From Vanilla planifolia (taxonomy: Eukaryota > Streptophyta > Magnoliopsida > Asparagales > Orchidaceae): DNA of 64,000 nucleotides. The position numbers were made by a program, and so were the translations under genes. The stretch covers positions 52,501 through 116,500 of the forward strand of contig JAIUJO010000142.1 in assembly GCA_023846275.1 (NCBI GenBank). The letters run 5' to 3'. This document shows positions 48,325 to 62,200 of the stretch, one piece after another (position 1 is the stretch's first letter; each line of letters opens with the position of its first letter). Below the pieces are notes generated by a model. It saw only the letters and a program-made list of their open reading frames with translations. It was not told the origin of the DNA and searched no databases.

Positions 48325-51300
48325 TTATGTCTTCACGTTATTGTAATTTGAATACAGGCATGATTTTAGCACATTTTGATGTGTTTTTTTAAATTATTCT
48401 TGAGCAATAGTGTTTCAGCAACACCACTCATTGTCTCATTATCATGTATATGTCCACATTATTACACTTCATATCGACCAAGTAGCTACCATAAGAGTTA
48501 AAGTTTCAAGAGACTTCTCTCCTTTACCTTTAAACCAATAATTAACAAAGCAAAATAATTGCAACTTAACTACTTCAACATTGGTTGAAATTGAAAATGG
48601 CATACGAAGGGTCAAATCATTTTCTTAGACTATTTGTAACTTATTCTGAAAGTATGTTTTTAAAAACAAATTTCATTAAAATTTAAATAAATTTTGATAT
48701 TATTATTATAACACTTATGGCCTATTATTTTTTATATTAGGTCTATTTTTTTGAAGATTAGATTCTATTTTATAACAAATTAAATTACAAAATATTTATT
48801 TATTTTGGAGTTGTCATATGAAAACATTAGTCTTGAATGATGTGAAGCCTTGCATTCAATATTCTAAACATGAGCATCTCAAATTATGCCTTAGTTACAA
48901 GGGTTTTTACTTTAATCAAATTATAAAATGATTCGTGTCACATGGTTCTGAATTAAATTACTTAATTCATTATCAAAATAAATTTCATTATTATGTGTAA
49001 TCTCATAATATTCTTAAAATTAATTTTTTTAGAAGATATAATTTTTTTAATGAGAACTTTTTTAATTTAGGTTTATCTTAATGAAATTTACAAATATTAA
49101 TCCTATTGTACTTCATAGACCCATTTCTATGAACAATGATGAAGCCATTCAAGTTTTAAAAACATAAAAAGTATTTTATTGCTAAATATTGAAATTACAT
49201 GCATAATATTTTGTGCGATGGATTTATATGACCACATTTATGTTATGCTTTCAAAGAAACTTGTTATGCTAAGTAAGTGCTTGGCATTTTTGTTATTTAA
49301 GTTCTATAGCTTAAAATGTCCATCATATTATTCAATACTTCATTTTAACATTTCATTAATTATAAAATGTAAATTACATGCATAATACTTTGTGTGATTG
49401 ATTTATATGTTTACATTTATATTATACTTTGGAAGAACTTAATTTTGCTTGGCTTTTTTGTCATGAAAGTTCTATAACATAAAATATCCATCTTATTATT
49501 CAATACTTCATTTTATCTAACTAAGTTATCTCTAGGTGAAACCCATCAACATCTCAATAATGTCCTCTTAATTCTACCTCTTGTTATCATAACACAACTT
49601 TTAAACATTATCTTTCAAAGACATATCCACCTAAGTTTATGTATCATAGGTGTAATTTAATTAGAGTATTGGAAGAAAAATAAGTTGCATTTTTATTACT
49701 CTAAAACTGGCTTTGTCCATTATTTCAAATATAACACTAATCATAATATTTATTTGCTTATTTGTATGAACTTATTTTGATAAAGTAATGAGTCACATCT
49801 TCAAAATAAAGGTTGAACTCAATGAGATTTCATAAGAGTATACATAAATAATGTATCTTAGTTGGGTTAACTAATACATGAAAAGTTTTATTGGGTTAAT
49901 AGTGACCATTTCTTAGTTTTTTACATTTTTAATATTTATCCTTTTCCAATGGTTTATGTATAATGAGTGCTTTTTATACATGAAGATTATCATACTAATA
50001 CATAGATTCTTACTATTAACCTGCTAAAAATAGTTATAAATGAAAATATGAAATTAGTTTTGTAATATTTGATTTCTCCATCATTGATATTTTGTGCACA
50101 AACTTGCAGTTAGAGAGGACCAGAAAGATTGGCCATTCTTACTTTCTTTTATTATTTGTCCACCTTTTTTTATCATTGTGGCACAATCGTAAGATCTAAA
50201 TCTAGAAGTAGAAATCTCATCCTACCCTTTTCTTCATAATTCTTGAATTCATATTATCTATAAAAAATATTTGTCATACTTTCATGATAATATATATATT
50301 TATTATTAATGTAATATTCAATTATTATTGATAACCTATATGTTTGCTATTTGTATTTATTTTCTTTGTATTTTTATTTTTTTCAATACATGCATAATGT
50401 TTTATGACAAATTTTACATATTATTTTGATGGGTTTTTAGATATTTTGTAGTGTCTACTATTGTATTTTTGGCATAAAAAACTTTAGTTTTTCTTCTCTT
50501 AGTTTTATGTAAATTAATTTTTTAATTTACTTCAAAATTTCTATTAGTTGGATGTTTCGATATAACAATAATTTTTTCTTCGCTAGACAAATCCATTTAT
50601 ATTGGCACAATCATAGACATGCCTAACTTGCAAAAAAATTACAAAAACAATATGTAAACTGATCAAATGCTGCAATCATTTTTATTATTTTTATGTTATT
50701 CTATTAATTATATTTAAGCTATTAATTCATTTTCTTCTAATATTTCTTATCTCTTAAAAATAGAAAAGATCATTTATTAATAAGTTAATGAGGTTTTTTT
50801 GTTATTTTAAGAATAAATTTGTTTTAAAAATTTTAAAAAATATTTAAATTTAAATTAAAATATATAATTATCATGAAAATTATGATTTTATATTTTTTAA
50901 AATATCTAAATTAATTCGTAAGAAATGGACAAAATGATTTTCTTAATACAAAATTAATGCAAAATATGCATGTGTAATCAAAGATTCACATAACATTGTA
51001 AATAAATTTAAATAATAATTAATTATATTATTTCTAATATTGGCATTAAAGTGAAGATTGATGACAAAACAAAATATAGGTACTATGTAGATAAACCATT
51101 TTGCCAAAACATTAGTGTATTAAAAATAATATTGAAAACACTATGTTGATAAACCATTTTGTAATTCTATGATATTTAAAAACAATTTGCAAGTGCCTAT
51201 ATTTTTAAAATATTATTAAAATAAAATTAATTAAAACTAAGAAATATAAATTATAATAGAATATTTAAAAATTAGAAAATATTGGATGAAGGAACTAATG

Positions 51301-52351
51301 AAAAATTAGCTCAATAATAAAAGAAGATAACTAAAAAAGCATAAAAATAATGAATACTCAACACATTTAAGATTTATTGTAAAATAATTGAAAATCATTA
51401 TACCAATAATTATTACATATCAATCTCGTGGCAAAATATAAAATAAAATGAAAATGAAATCTTTGAATATTTCAAATAATAAATCATAGAAAATAGAATA
51501 TAGTTTCAATATGCTTGTTCAAATGCAAGAAATTAATGAACAAAAATAAAAATTAGAATTAAGAAGATCATAAAATATTATTAAGAAATAAATGGAACAT
51601 GTATTACATATTAGACGAATACATTTAGTGACATAATTATGAAAATGTACTTGTGGAAGCACTTTTAAAAATAAATACAATTGCTAAGCTAATTAAATAT
51701 TGGAATTCTTAATTTGTATTACAAACATTTTAACTAAAAGTTATAATAATAATTTAGACCAAAAAATGAATGTGCATGCCGTGAAATGCAAATGTGTAAA
51801 TGACAAAAATGCTAACATAACAAAAAATAATTTTCAAATTGTAAAATTATTGTTACATTAAAATATTAAAAATATTCAAAAAATGCTTAAATAAATAAAT
51901 AATCTATTATTTGAAAATATAAAATAATAAAAACTATCCATGTCAAAATAAAATGTACCTAATCAGAAAAATAAAAAATTATAACAATAACTTAATAATA
52001 TCCTCTAAGCAACTTCATTGAGATGTCAACCAACTGTATGTTAGCAAAAAATTAAATGTCTATCACATTTCATTCTACATGGTTCATGATGAAATGGTTC
52101 CTGACATCAATTTGTTTGTCCTTAGAGTACTAGATAAGGTTTTGGGTCAAGCAAATGGCACACTTATTGTCATATTTTATGAGTTGTTTTTTGTGAATAT
52201 AATCCCATATCTTCTAGTTTCCATTTTAACCCAAAATTTTTCTTGAAATCCTCCTAATGCTATATTTTATGATTCATTGGTTGCAAAAAATAATTCCATG
52301 TTTTTTAATAGATCATGAGTCTAAGAGGTGTCTAAAAATTTATTGAATAGG

Positions 52352-52470
52352 TACAATGCTTTTCTTATGTACTTATGAACAAACTTAATCTTTGTAGCTT
52401 TATCCTATGAGGTACTGACAACTTAAATTTGTGATACAAAAACACTAATACTTACCAAGACATTCTTTTT
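52352..52470 (-). mobile_element. tRNA-derived SINE-like remnant (right arm copy)
   Basis: On the minus strand: GTCTTGGTAAGTATTAGTG, then TTGTATCACAAATTTAAGTT, then GTCAGTACCTCATAGGATAA and AGCTACAAAGATTA. It matches the left-arm copy at 40295-40425, so the insertion predates the inverted duplication. The same caution on family assignment applies. Confidence 0.35.
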
Positions 52471-52689
52471 ATAGATTCTAAATCAAAGTCCTTAGAGCTT
52501 CGCTAAAATTGATTAAAAAAGTCTCACACTAAAAACTTTCTTTGGTTTTCTTGTATTTTAGTAAAGAACATGTCAACCCTTCGTATACCTTGAAATCTAT
52601 TCGTTTTCCTTTCATTTCTTTGTTTAATGCTTGGTGGAGAGTCTTGAAAGTAGAAATAGGTTTGAAGTTCTCATGGTTAAGCATTTATA

Positions 52690-53260
52690 ACATTTCATTT
52701 AAGCACTTTATTTAAGATACAAGGGCACCTTTCTCATATTATTTAACATTCAATCCAAGAAAATAGGCATCTTAAGCCTTTATATTAATCTCAAATCCTA
52801 CACCCATAAGCTTACTAAATCATTCACATAAGGTCAAGTTGCTTGATCTAAAAATGATATTGCCTACAAAACCTTGGACTAGAACAAGTTCATTAGTGTA
52901 GTTCTTGATGAACAAAGTTCAATCTACATTTCCATCTTGAAATAATATTTCAAAAGAAAATGATTAAGTTTGTTATAACATGATCATTGTTCTTGTCCAA
53001 ATAATATAAGTATTTAATTAGGTAATGCATAAGATTTTGATGAGGGCAATGTTGAAAGCAATCCAATTGTTTTGCATACACTTCCTCTTAAAAAACATTT
53101 ATGAATGTGCTTAACATTCATTTGGTATAGTTTAAATACCTTGTAAAAAGAAAAAGCTAATAATGACCATGTTGCCTTCAACCTTGTGATTTTCAAGTCT
53201 TCCTTCTAAGTTTAGCCATTCAAATTTATTATAACCATTTTCCACTAGCCTTTCCATATT
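52690..53260 (-). mobile_element. Ty1/copia RT fossil fragment C (minus strand)
   Basis: On the minus strand, LLAFSFYKVFKLYQMNVK near 53150-53090 is the copia RT core word, and the downstream part (about 52870-52700) matches the RT stretch seen in fragments A and B. It is the inverted-repeat counterpart of fragment B. It is a broken, old piece with several breaks over roughly half a kilobase. Confidence 0.8.
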
Positions 53261-53324
53261 TTAAATGATAACCACATAATAATTTTGTTTTTACTTTTTA
53301 ATACACAATGTTCCACAATGAAAA

Positions 53325-53402
53325 ACAATAATTTACCAATGACTAATTATTCTCACAATAATTTACCAATGAATAATTATTCTCACAATAATTTACCAAT
53401 GT
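53325..53402 (+). repeat. Short tandem repeat, 30-bp unit, about 2.6 copies
   Basis: CAATAATTTACCAATG recurs at 53326, 53356 and 53386 with a TAATTATTCTCA filler between. It is flanked by ATGTTCCACAATG and ATGTTCCATAG, and it sits exactly where the right arm of the inverted repeat ends. Confidence 0.95.
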
Positions 53403-54560
53403 TCCATAGATTTTTTTCTCAATGGAATTTCTTTTTATCTTTGCTTAGATATTAGCTTAATTTATCACATAAACTCAGGTGTTATCCTTCCTCAAAAGGT
53501 TGTGTAGAAGGCTTCTATTTTGTAAGATCTTTTCTCCTTTAAAAGCTTAAACCCTCCTACTTCCTCATATTTTATCTCATTTTTTACTTGGTATCCTCTA
53601 AATTGGCTCCTCAAAATCTCCATTTTATAGTTAATTTTTTTAAATTAGAAGCCCATCATGATGTCTTATGTAGCCCTAGCCACACCACCTTAAACAAGTA
53701 ATTTACTTTAAGATAAACTAGTTTTGGATTGGAGTAGCCATAATTCACTATTTCAAATTAACCCTCTTTTAATTACAACTCTTTTGGTCTTCTATATGAA
53801 TCTCCTTAAATTTAAGAATCCATGTACCCCTTTTGGTCGTCTGTACAAAGCTCCTTAAATTTAAGAATTGATTTAAGATATGGTAATCAATTCTTCTTAG
53901 ATTCATCTGTTCTTTTAATACTCGTAAATGCATCATATCCAAAATATTTTTTAATCCTTCTATCATTAACCACCAACTCTTAATATTTAAGAACCCTAAC
54001 CATATCTTATCAAGCATTCGATATATGGCTAAAAGAAAATGTTAATAATATAAATAAAGATATAAGCTCATTTTTAAGCAATAAGCCTAATCTAGATTCA
54101 TGTGTTACAACTCAAGTCTTGCATTTCTACAATGCTTCCAATTTTAGGATTTAGACTTTCAAAATCTTTGATGATCATAAAAATAATACGAATTGTATAT
54201 GTTAAAAAGTATGTCTTGATTAGTAAATAATTTTGTCATAATAAGCACAATACAATTAACCAAAACTAAACTATATAATTAATTTATTTAAAATGAAAAA
54301 AGTTTAAATTTTATTACATAACAAGTAAATAAGTAGTTTAAGAATCAAACAATAGGATGTTAAGCTCATCCTCAATAAAACTTTTAATAGATTTGAAAAA
54401 TGATTAAGACCATCACTATTACATGTTTGGGTTTTAGGATAAGTAACATGACCAAATTGCCCTAAATAACTCGGAACTATTGTACTTAATAATGATTTGT
54501 GGTAACAAATCTGACTTTGATCTTTGGTTTGCATGTTCATAGATAACTAAAACACTTTCC
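53403..54560. other. Mixed-complexity DNA, no gene supported
   Basis: About 1.15 kb of somewhat higher complexity than its surroundings. Two minus-strand open stretches (about 53769-54017 and 54304-54540) have less biased composition than background, and the second includes a LGQFGHVTYPKTQTC word. I recognise no domain, start context or splice structure in either. They could be remnants of an untranslated retroelement region or of a transposable-element gene. Left unassigned. Confidence 0.3.
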
Positions 54561-57500
54561 ATACCAATTTAAACTTTTTTAAGTTATTTTCATCATTTTT
54601 TTGTAATGCTGTATATTAATTATAAAATATTCTTAATAAACAAAACATAAAATTATTTATAATTTTTTAATATTTTATGTAATTATATATTTCTTATGAC
54701 TCTAAACTTTATTTTTCATAACTTAAGTTACATTTAATTTATTTCGTAATATTTGTTGCTTTACTTTTCTATTTATCAAACTTTTTAATTTGAAGTATTT
54801 TATAAAAAACCATTTGGAAAATTTAATTGAACAATATTTCCTACATTTTTAAATATTTGAATTTTTTTTCATAATTTCAAACTTTTTAATTTTTATATGT
54901 TTTTTATTTTTTACATTTTTGTATTTCACTAATTTTGAAGGTTACGTCAACTAATTTTTGATATATGACATATATATATATTGTGATCATTTGAAATTAC
55001 CAATAGTCTATATTTCTTATTCATGCATTATAAAACTTTTTTTGCTTAAAGTCCTTTCACAATTTTTGTTAATTTGAATGTTCTTTTTTACATTAAATTT
55101 CCACTCTTACATTTTTAATATCGAAATACTTTCAAAGCTCACATTACTATGAATTAATTTTAACTATTAAAATATTTGTGTTAAAAATTAATTTTAACAA
55201 GAAATTAACACAAAAAGTACAATTGTTAGAAAAATTGAAAGAACATAATAAAAATTAATTTAAAAACTATAACTAAATAACTAAATGGAAAACTACAAGA
55301 CATTGACCATGTAAGAAAATATGAAATAAAAATTTGATTATTGAATAAAGGTAAGCATTAAATATGATGTATAATGAAAGACGAATTTTATGTAAATAAA
55401 AATGTAAATATATGAACAATAATATAATTATTATAATGAAATATATGAATTATTCATGCAAAATTATATAAAATGATTTTCATGATGTTAGAAATTAAAC
55501 GTGCTTAATGTTACAAATAACAAATGTTCAAAATTACAAACAAAAAACATGATATTAGTGTAATTAAAATATAAAAAGTTGTGTACAACATATTTATTAT
55601 AAATATTTTCATCATATAAAGCATAATAAATTTGAAAGGAAAAGGTGCAAACTATTAATTTATTTTAAGCAATAAAATTTTGTAATATAACTGCACGAAA
55701 ATTTAAATAAATAGTGTAAGTACGAAACAAAGGAAGGCCTTTCCCTTATAAAATTGATTTTGTTGGATATACATAATGCTTATGAGTCTTGTCAATACTA
55801 ACTAGTATACAAAGAGATGTATGAAACTATTAGTACATGATTCACAAGAGTGAAAAATATATTTAAAAATATAGATTGAACAGGAGGATGATTTAGATAT
55901 TCAAAATATGCTTGAATGTTAGGTAATACATAAGAATAAAATAATGGATCATAACAGGTGATATATTAAAGCAAAAGAATTGAGACGACTATTTTTCAAT
56001 AAAATTAATATTTTTTAAAACTTTTATAGTTTATTATATTAGTTATGTTGAATACTTGTTTCTTACACAATATTTTGGTGATGAAAAAATTATTATACTA
56101 TTTATTAATTCTTTTATTAAATGTTTCAAATCATGTATATAAAAATCCAGTAGATCAATTTATTATAGAGTTCCTAATGTAGTAATTTCCTATCAAGAGC
56201 ATGTCTTGTACATAGTACTTTGGGTTAGAATTATTAAACCATTCACTTGGTACTCATATGACATATAAGTTTATTTTCAGCCTACTCACAATAAGGGGCA
56301 ATACTTTCCATAATCTTTGTGTGGGATGAAATGTCAATCTCTGTTCGCAAGAGTTGATAATGAAGCAAATGGATAAATAGTAATGAATATTTAAAATCTA
56401 AATAGCTTAATCAACCATAGGTTTAATATTAAACCAATGAGAATTGAAATCAATTTGGCAAAACTGTATTGAATTAAATATGTTTATAAGTCAAATAATT
56501 ACACGACCTTTAAAATGATAATTAGAAAGTTGAACACCAATTATTATGGTTTATTTGATGATAATAACTAATTATTTATAATAAATTTTGTTAAGGGAAT
56601 TTTAAGATTTTGGATAGTTGAGGTTTATGTCAGTCGAAGAATCTTCATAAGAGAAAATGTTAGATCTTATGAAGCTTATATTCATTAGAGCGACTGATTA
56701 TAAAGAGACTTATTTTGAATTTAATTTTAAATTTTCACTTTTGTTTTTATTAAAATATTAAGAATTATTGAAATTATTTTAAACAAGGTGTAGAAATAAA
56801 ACTTCAACATCACTATAATTTTTTTAAATTAATTTTCTTAAGAAATAACAGTCTCCAAATTTTGTGTTTTTTTTTAAAATCATCATACCTTGATCACATC
56901 TTTGATAGCCTCTTTCCAAAGATGCAATAAGTAATTAAGAAAAAAAGGGGCTTTTTATAACAAACTTAAGCCTAAGCTTTCCTGAGTATAGAGTTAAGGT
57001 TTGACTCTTGAACCCATATTCTACACTATCTTGTCACAGAATCACTCTTAGACCTATTATTTGGTAGTTAGTATGCAGGAGTCATGATCTTTGAAGCGAA
57101 CCAAGGGATAGCCAATCTCATATTTTTGACCAATTGTGTATGCAAAATAAAGCATATATACAACTATCCCATCGGCAAATAAACAATGTGTTTAAAAAAT
57201 TCCCAATTCATTTTGCATATATCACCTTAAAAATGTTGAAGAAGATGTGCACTATTTGATTTTGTGGAAACATTAAATAATCATAAATTCATTTGCCTTT
57301 CTGAAACATGCTGATCCATATCTGTTGCTTGTTTGCACAAATTTTGTGATTAAAAATTCAAATATTAATTCGTCCTTCAAAAATGTATGAATTTAAATCC
57401 AATTGTTCAATCATGTAATTTTCAAGTTTGAAAGGTCAAAAATTCATTCCATTTCTAAACGTCTTAGATTTAAATCTGCCTAATTATTGTATTTTTATAT

Positions 57501-58480
57501 TATAATTGTTTAGATTAAAATCAAGAACTCATCAATTATTTACCTTCATTCATTCAAATATGTTTTTGGTTTAATAGTTCACATTAAAATCTATCACGTG
57601 CCTACCATTTTCCTTTTATTGGCAAAATAACTTTTTTATCAAACAATCTATATTAAAATCAATCATGCAGCTCATATTTACCTTGATCAATCCTAAACTT
57701 GGAAAATCCCGATTACATTCGATGGATTGTTATTGTCCTTTTATAAACACTGATGACATTGGATTTATTATAAACTACTATTTTTGAAGAATTATTGAAT
57801 TCGTGGAATTCTACCCAAAACAAATTATAAGAACGTTTGGTAACTCTTTTTAGTCATAATATTTTTTTAAATAATATTATTTTTAATATAAATTTTTTTT
57901 AGAGAATCAAGAATTTGTTGAAGCTACAAAATTGAAGTGTTAACACTATTTTAACTATTATATCCATCCATCGTATCCCACATTCTTTGAACTCTCAACT
58001 CTCTTATCTTCTCTAATAAGCAAAGTTTTTAATCTTTTATTCCTTACTTCATTCAAGTAAAAGCATAATACATTTATATTTGTTTATAACATTTTATCAA
58101 ACATATGATTACTATAACCATCAAATTCAAATGTGTTGCAATTTTTTCTACATTTTTTATCTCATTGAAATATTGTTACAGCACATTTATCCTATTTTAT
58201 TTTATGAGTGTTGTTTATTTGTGAATGGCTTATACTAATTAGTTTGATTTTTTGTTTGTCCTTTGTTAAGGCTTCAAGTAAGCATCAATTTGTGCTGAGT
58301 CATAAAAAAGTGATATAATTTTTTTTATTATTTCTAAACTTCTTAATTTTAGTTTTTTCTTTATAATTTAAATAAAATTAATTTATTACCAAAAATTAAA
58401 AAATTGCAAAAATTATTAATAAATATTTTTTTGGATCTTAATAGGAAACCTAAAATAGTTACTTTGTACTATATTTTTAA
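54561..58480. other. AT-rich intergenic DNA, no gene seen
   Basis: Very AT-rich. The + strand is T-rich at about 54560-55150 and A-rich at about 55190-56120, a skew switch like those seen where repeat orientation flips elsewhere in the window. A somewhat more balanced patch lies at about 56930-57480. No coding domain, RNA gene or clear tandem repeat was found. Confidence 0.4.
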
Positions 58481-59220
58481 AAACTTTTCTTTCAAAAGTC
58501 TATTTTTATTTTTGATCATTAATCTCTTATGCTAAAGCACGCTTCCACTAGCATCAAAACAATGCCCATTTCTAGTCAGAAGAAAATCTTGAGAGAGAAT
58601 AATGACTCAAATTGATACTTTAGTGGGTTTTGATGAAAGTGCATCTTCTAAAAGTCGTCACTTTTTTTTGAAATAAATGCATATTGTAAGAGTAAGATTG
58701 CCACATATTTGATGGTGGTAGGTATGGAATTATTGGGGGTACAACAAATTTTGTTCAAATTTCATTTTTAAAAGAGTTCAGAAGGTGTACCAAAGCACCT
58801 AAAATGAACGAGATTCTCATGTGCTTTCATTTTTTTGATGTTCCTATTAACAAAAGAAAGAGGGTTCAATTTCAATTAGGTTTGGTCAACCTCATGATTC
58901 CTAACTATCTACTTTTCATTCTTTCTCAGCCCATCAAAATGATAGAGTTAGTGTGATTTGCTCTCTTTTAGCTAACCTGATGGGGGGTTCCATTACCAAA
59001 TGCCCATGGCAATTGAAATAATGTCCACTTCTTGACTTTTCAAAAGATTCCAATGATTACCATTTGAAATAAATGGCAAGTTCTATCAAATTTATCACTT
59101 TAATTGAATTAATGAAAATTTTGTCAACTATCTAAACATTTGGGTAAGAATCAATAAATTCTTTTTGGGAACAATTCATCGTTCCTAAAGCACAAGGTAG
59201 AAGTAACATAGAAAGGTACG
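58481..59220. other. Higher-complexity patch, unassigned
   Basis: Around 58530-59060 base composition is more even than in the flanks (for instance AACCTGATGGGGGGTTCC and AATGCCCATGGCAATTG). This is the kind of patch left by an old coding sequence or transposable element. Short open segments occur in several frames, but I recognise no family and cannot call a gene or pseudogene. Confidence 0.25.
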
Positions 59221-62200
59221 TTTGTTGTTAAATAATTTAAAATAAATATCAGAACACATGATTATTATTTGTTTAGAGTTATTTTCAAAGAATTTGTCAA
59301 AGAAATTGAAAGTTATTCTAATGAAGGATTACATTAACAATTAACTTAGACAATTAGTGCTAAATATTACTTTGAATCAAATTTTTAAAATATAGAGAAA
59401 ATAACAAAATAGAGCTGTGTAAAAATTAAACTGCAAGCATAAATATTAAAAGAAAGAAAAATTATCAAAAATATTATAAAAAAAAGTTTCATAACTAGCA
59501 AAACCACGTAAATAAGAAAACCAATGATGCATAAATTATGTGAATATTAAATTGGCAAAAATTTGCATTTAAAATAAAAATTTGTGTATCTTCTATTCCA
59601 CAAAAATGTTATACAAAAGGTGCTAAAAAATAAATTTTTTTATGTCAAAATAATTTTAAAGAGTTATGACATTATATATTATCAAATACGTATAAAACAA
59701 AAAATAATTTCTTTATGAAAAAATTTAAACATTAAAAAATATTTACATAATATATTAATAAAATGATTCGTTAAACACTTATGTAAATGTATGATATATC
59801 AATAAAAGTTCAAAGTAATAGAAAGAAATGATATTATTGAATAAAAATAAGGAACTACAAAATATAGAAACGATTAAGGCATTCACTATTGACAAATTTA
59901 ATTTTTTTTCTAAAAAGTTCATAATTATGTGAAAGAAATTCATTTAAAATTAGAGCGTCCTAATTTACAAAATGTATAAAGTGATTTACAAAGGAAATAA
60001 CAAATATTTATAAATATTTTAATAAAACGTAAATTGTTTTTATAAAAAAATATGAAATGCAAAAAATCTTTATTATAATTGAAGAAATTTTATTAATGTA
60101 GATATCATGAATAAGTGATGCTGACATGAGGAACTATAATTTATAAAAAGTTTATGTTAGTCTAATAAAACTTTAAAATGAATTTAAAAAGGAAGAATAT
60201 ATATAGAATTATAAAACAAATTGATGTATTCTTCGCTAATGAAAGGCAAAAAGGCATCTTATTGATTTAAAAAACTTTTAAGAATTAAAAATATATAAAA
60301 AATAATTATGATAAAAGATTAACTAAACCTTTAAAAATAATGTGCATAAATTAGATCGACATGTTTAGCAAGCCTAAAATTTTAATGATGCCTTTGATGG
60401 ATGTGGTGAAGGTCTATGGATATGTGAGATGGTTTTCATTTTATCATAGTGCAACAGAATTTTATATTTTTTTTTTGCTTTACATTATTATTATTTTTTA
60501 TGGATTAATTTTGGCGATTCAAATTGGATCATTAATAAGAGTGAACTAAGAGATAAATACTTTACTGTCATCAATTTAAAGTGTATTTCTCATTTTTTTA
60601 TTTTCTTAAAAAGTATTTTTCATAGTTTTGTTATTATGATAAATTCTTTATTAATAAATTTAGTCTTTTCTATATTTTATACTATTAAGAATTTGATATT
60701 TTTAATAGTTCATAATCTATTAAATTTTTTCCAGTATATGAACTTCTTTTTAACATATTTTGAAATTTTTTAAGAATTAAATTTTTTTTAATTTTTTTAT
60801 ATTTTATTGATAAATAACTTTTATTTTAATTAAATAGAAGAATTTGTTCCATTATTACTATTCATCCTTAAAATGCTTTTTCCAAGACTTTCTTACAATG
60901 TTTGGAATGGCAAGACAATTTTCTATTCATATAATTTATTTTTAACAATTTTAATGTGCTATTGTTTTGTGATTTTCGAATTCTCAAAAGTTCATATTAT
61001 CGTTATTTCATTTTTATATGTCTATTTTATTGAAAGAAAACTATTTTTTTTTCATAATTCTAATTAATTTAAAATTCTATTTATAAGATTCAATTTTGCT
61101 TCTTTGATGGATTATTCTTCTATAATAGCATGTTGTAGCATTTATAAAAAAATTACTTTTGACTAGTAGTTAATAGATTAAATATTTAACATTTTTAATC
61201 GCTCAAAGTATTTCTTATATTTATATTTCTAGGAAACATTTATTAAAATTTCAATTTTCTTGGTTTAATTACTTAAATAATTTAATTTTCATAATTATAA
61301 ACAAATATTTAGTTATCAAAAACTTTTGTTTTTCATTTTGTAAACAAAATTGGAAAGAAAAAAATTTAAATTTAATTATTATGAAACAAAACATTATAGA
61401 AATTAAATTAAAAGGATAATTTAAATTTTAAAATATTTTTATACTACTTAAAAAGATTTTTATAATATTGGAACAAACTCAAATATGGTAATATAATAAA
61501 TTAGTTTGAAAATTTTAAAAATTAATTTGCAATAATTTATTTTTTTAATAATTTGAAATTATTTTACAAAAATGAAACCAAAAAAGTATTTAGGCAATAG
61601 AAAATTTTTAAAAACGTTTTACTATAAATGACGAAGTAATAAAAAGCCATACAATATGATAAACAAAACTAAATGTTGAAATACATTTAAAAAATAGTCG
61701 TTTAAGGCTCGATAATGTCATTATTAGAATAAAAGAAAAAACATAACAAAATAGAAATAAAGAGTAAAATAGCATAGTAGTTTTTAAAACAATTTTTTCT
61801 CCAAAAATTGCTAAATAATACTTGTATAAAGGTGTAATAAAACAAACATTTAAAAAATTATGTATTAGTAGCTTGTTTAAAAATTAGAGTTATAATGAGG
61901 TGATTAAAAATATTTCTATGCTAGAATGGCGTGAATAAGGCCAAGTAAATAAAATACTTTAAAGTAATCATTCTAACATGCATTATGCATTAGTTTGAAA
62001 TTTTGTTAGTAATACATTAACATAAAAAAGTTAGTAAACATAAAAGATAGTAACAAATTTATATGTTAATAACTTTGTGCATAATTTTTAATAGAATAAC
62101 TTTTAATTAAAAAAAATTCAAACATGATTCTTAATGAACATAAAATGTTATAACAAAAAAACGATAACTGTACAACAAAATATTTCAATTACTTCAAAGA

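Larger units (their letters stand above)
48325..53330 (-). repeat. Large inverted repeat, right arm
   Basis: Reverse-complement partner of 39420-46365. It ends near 53330, where similarity stops next to a short 30-bp tandem repeat. It contains a minus-strand copia RT remnant at its outer end and a minus-strand SINE-like remnant, both matching those of the left arm. Substitutions are spread along the whole arm, which argues for an old genuine duplication and not a fresh assembly fold-back. Confidence 0.85.

Noticed and set aside
39420-53330. Assembly fold-back artefact as explanation of the inverted repeat
   Set aside because: The arms differ by scattered substitutions and a 2.1-kb length difference, which a fold-back of one sequence would not show. 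A read-level check is still advisable.
54304-54540. 78-codon minus-strand open frame as a gene
   Set aside because: Composition is less biased than background, but there is no recognisable family, splice context or neighbour support.
60361-60549. 62-codon open frame with a hydrophobic stretch
   Set aside because: Phe/Ile/Leu/Tyr-rich stretches arise by chance in T-rich DNA. No start context or homology is apparent.
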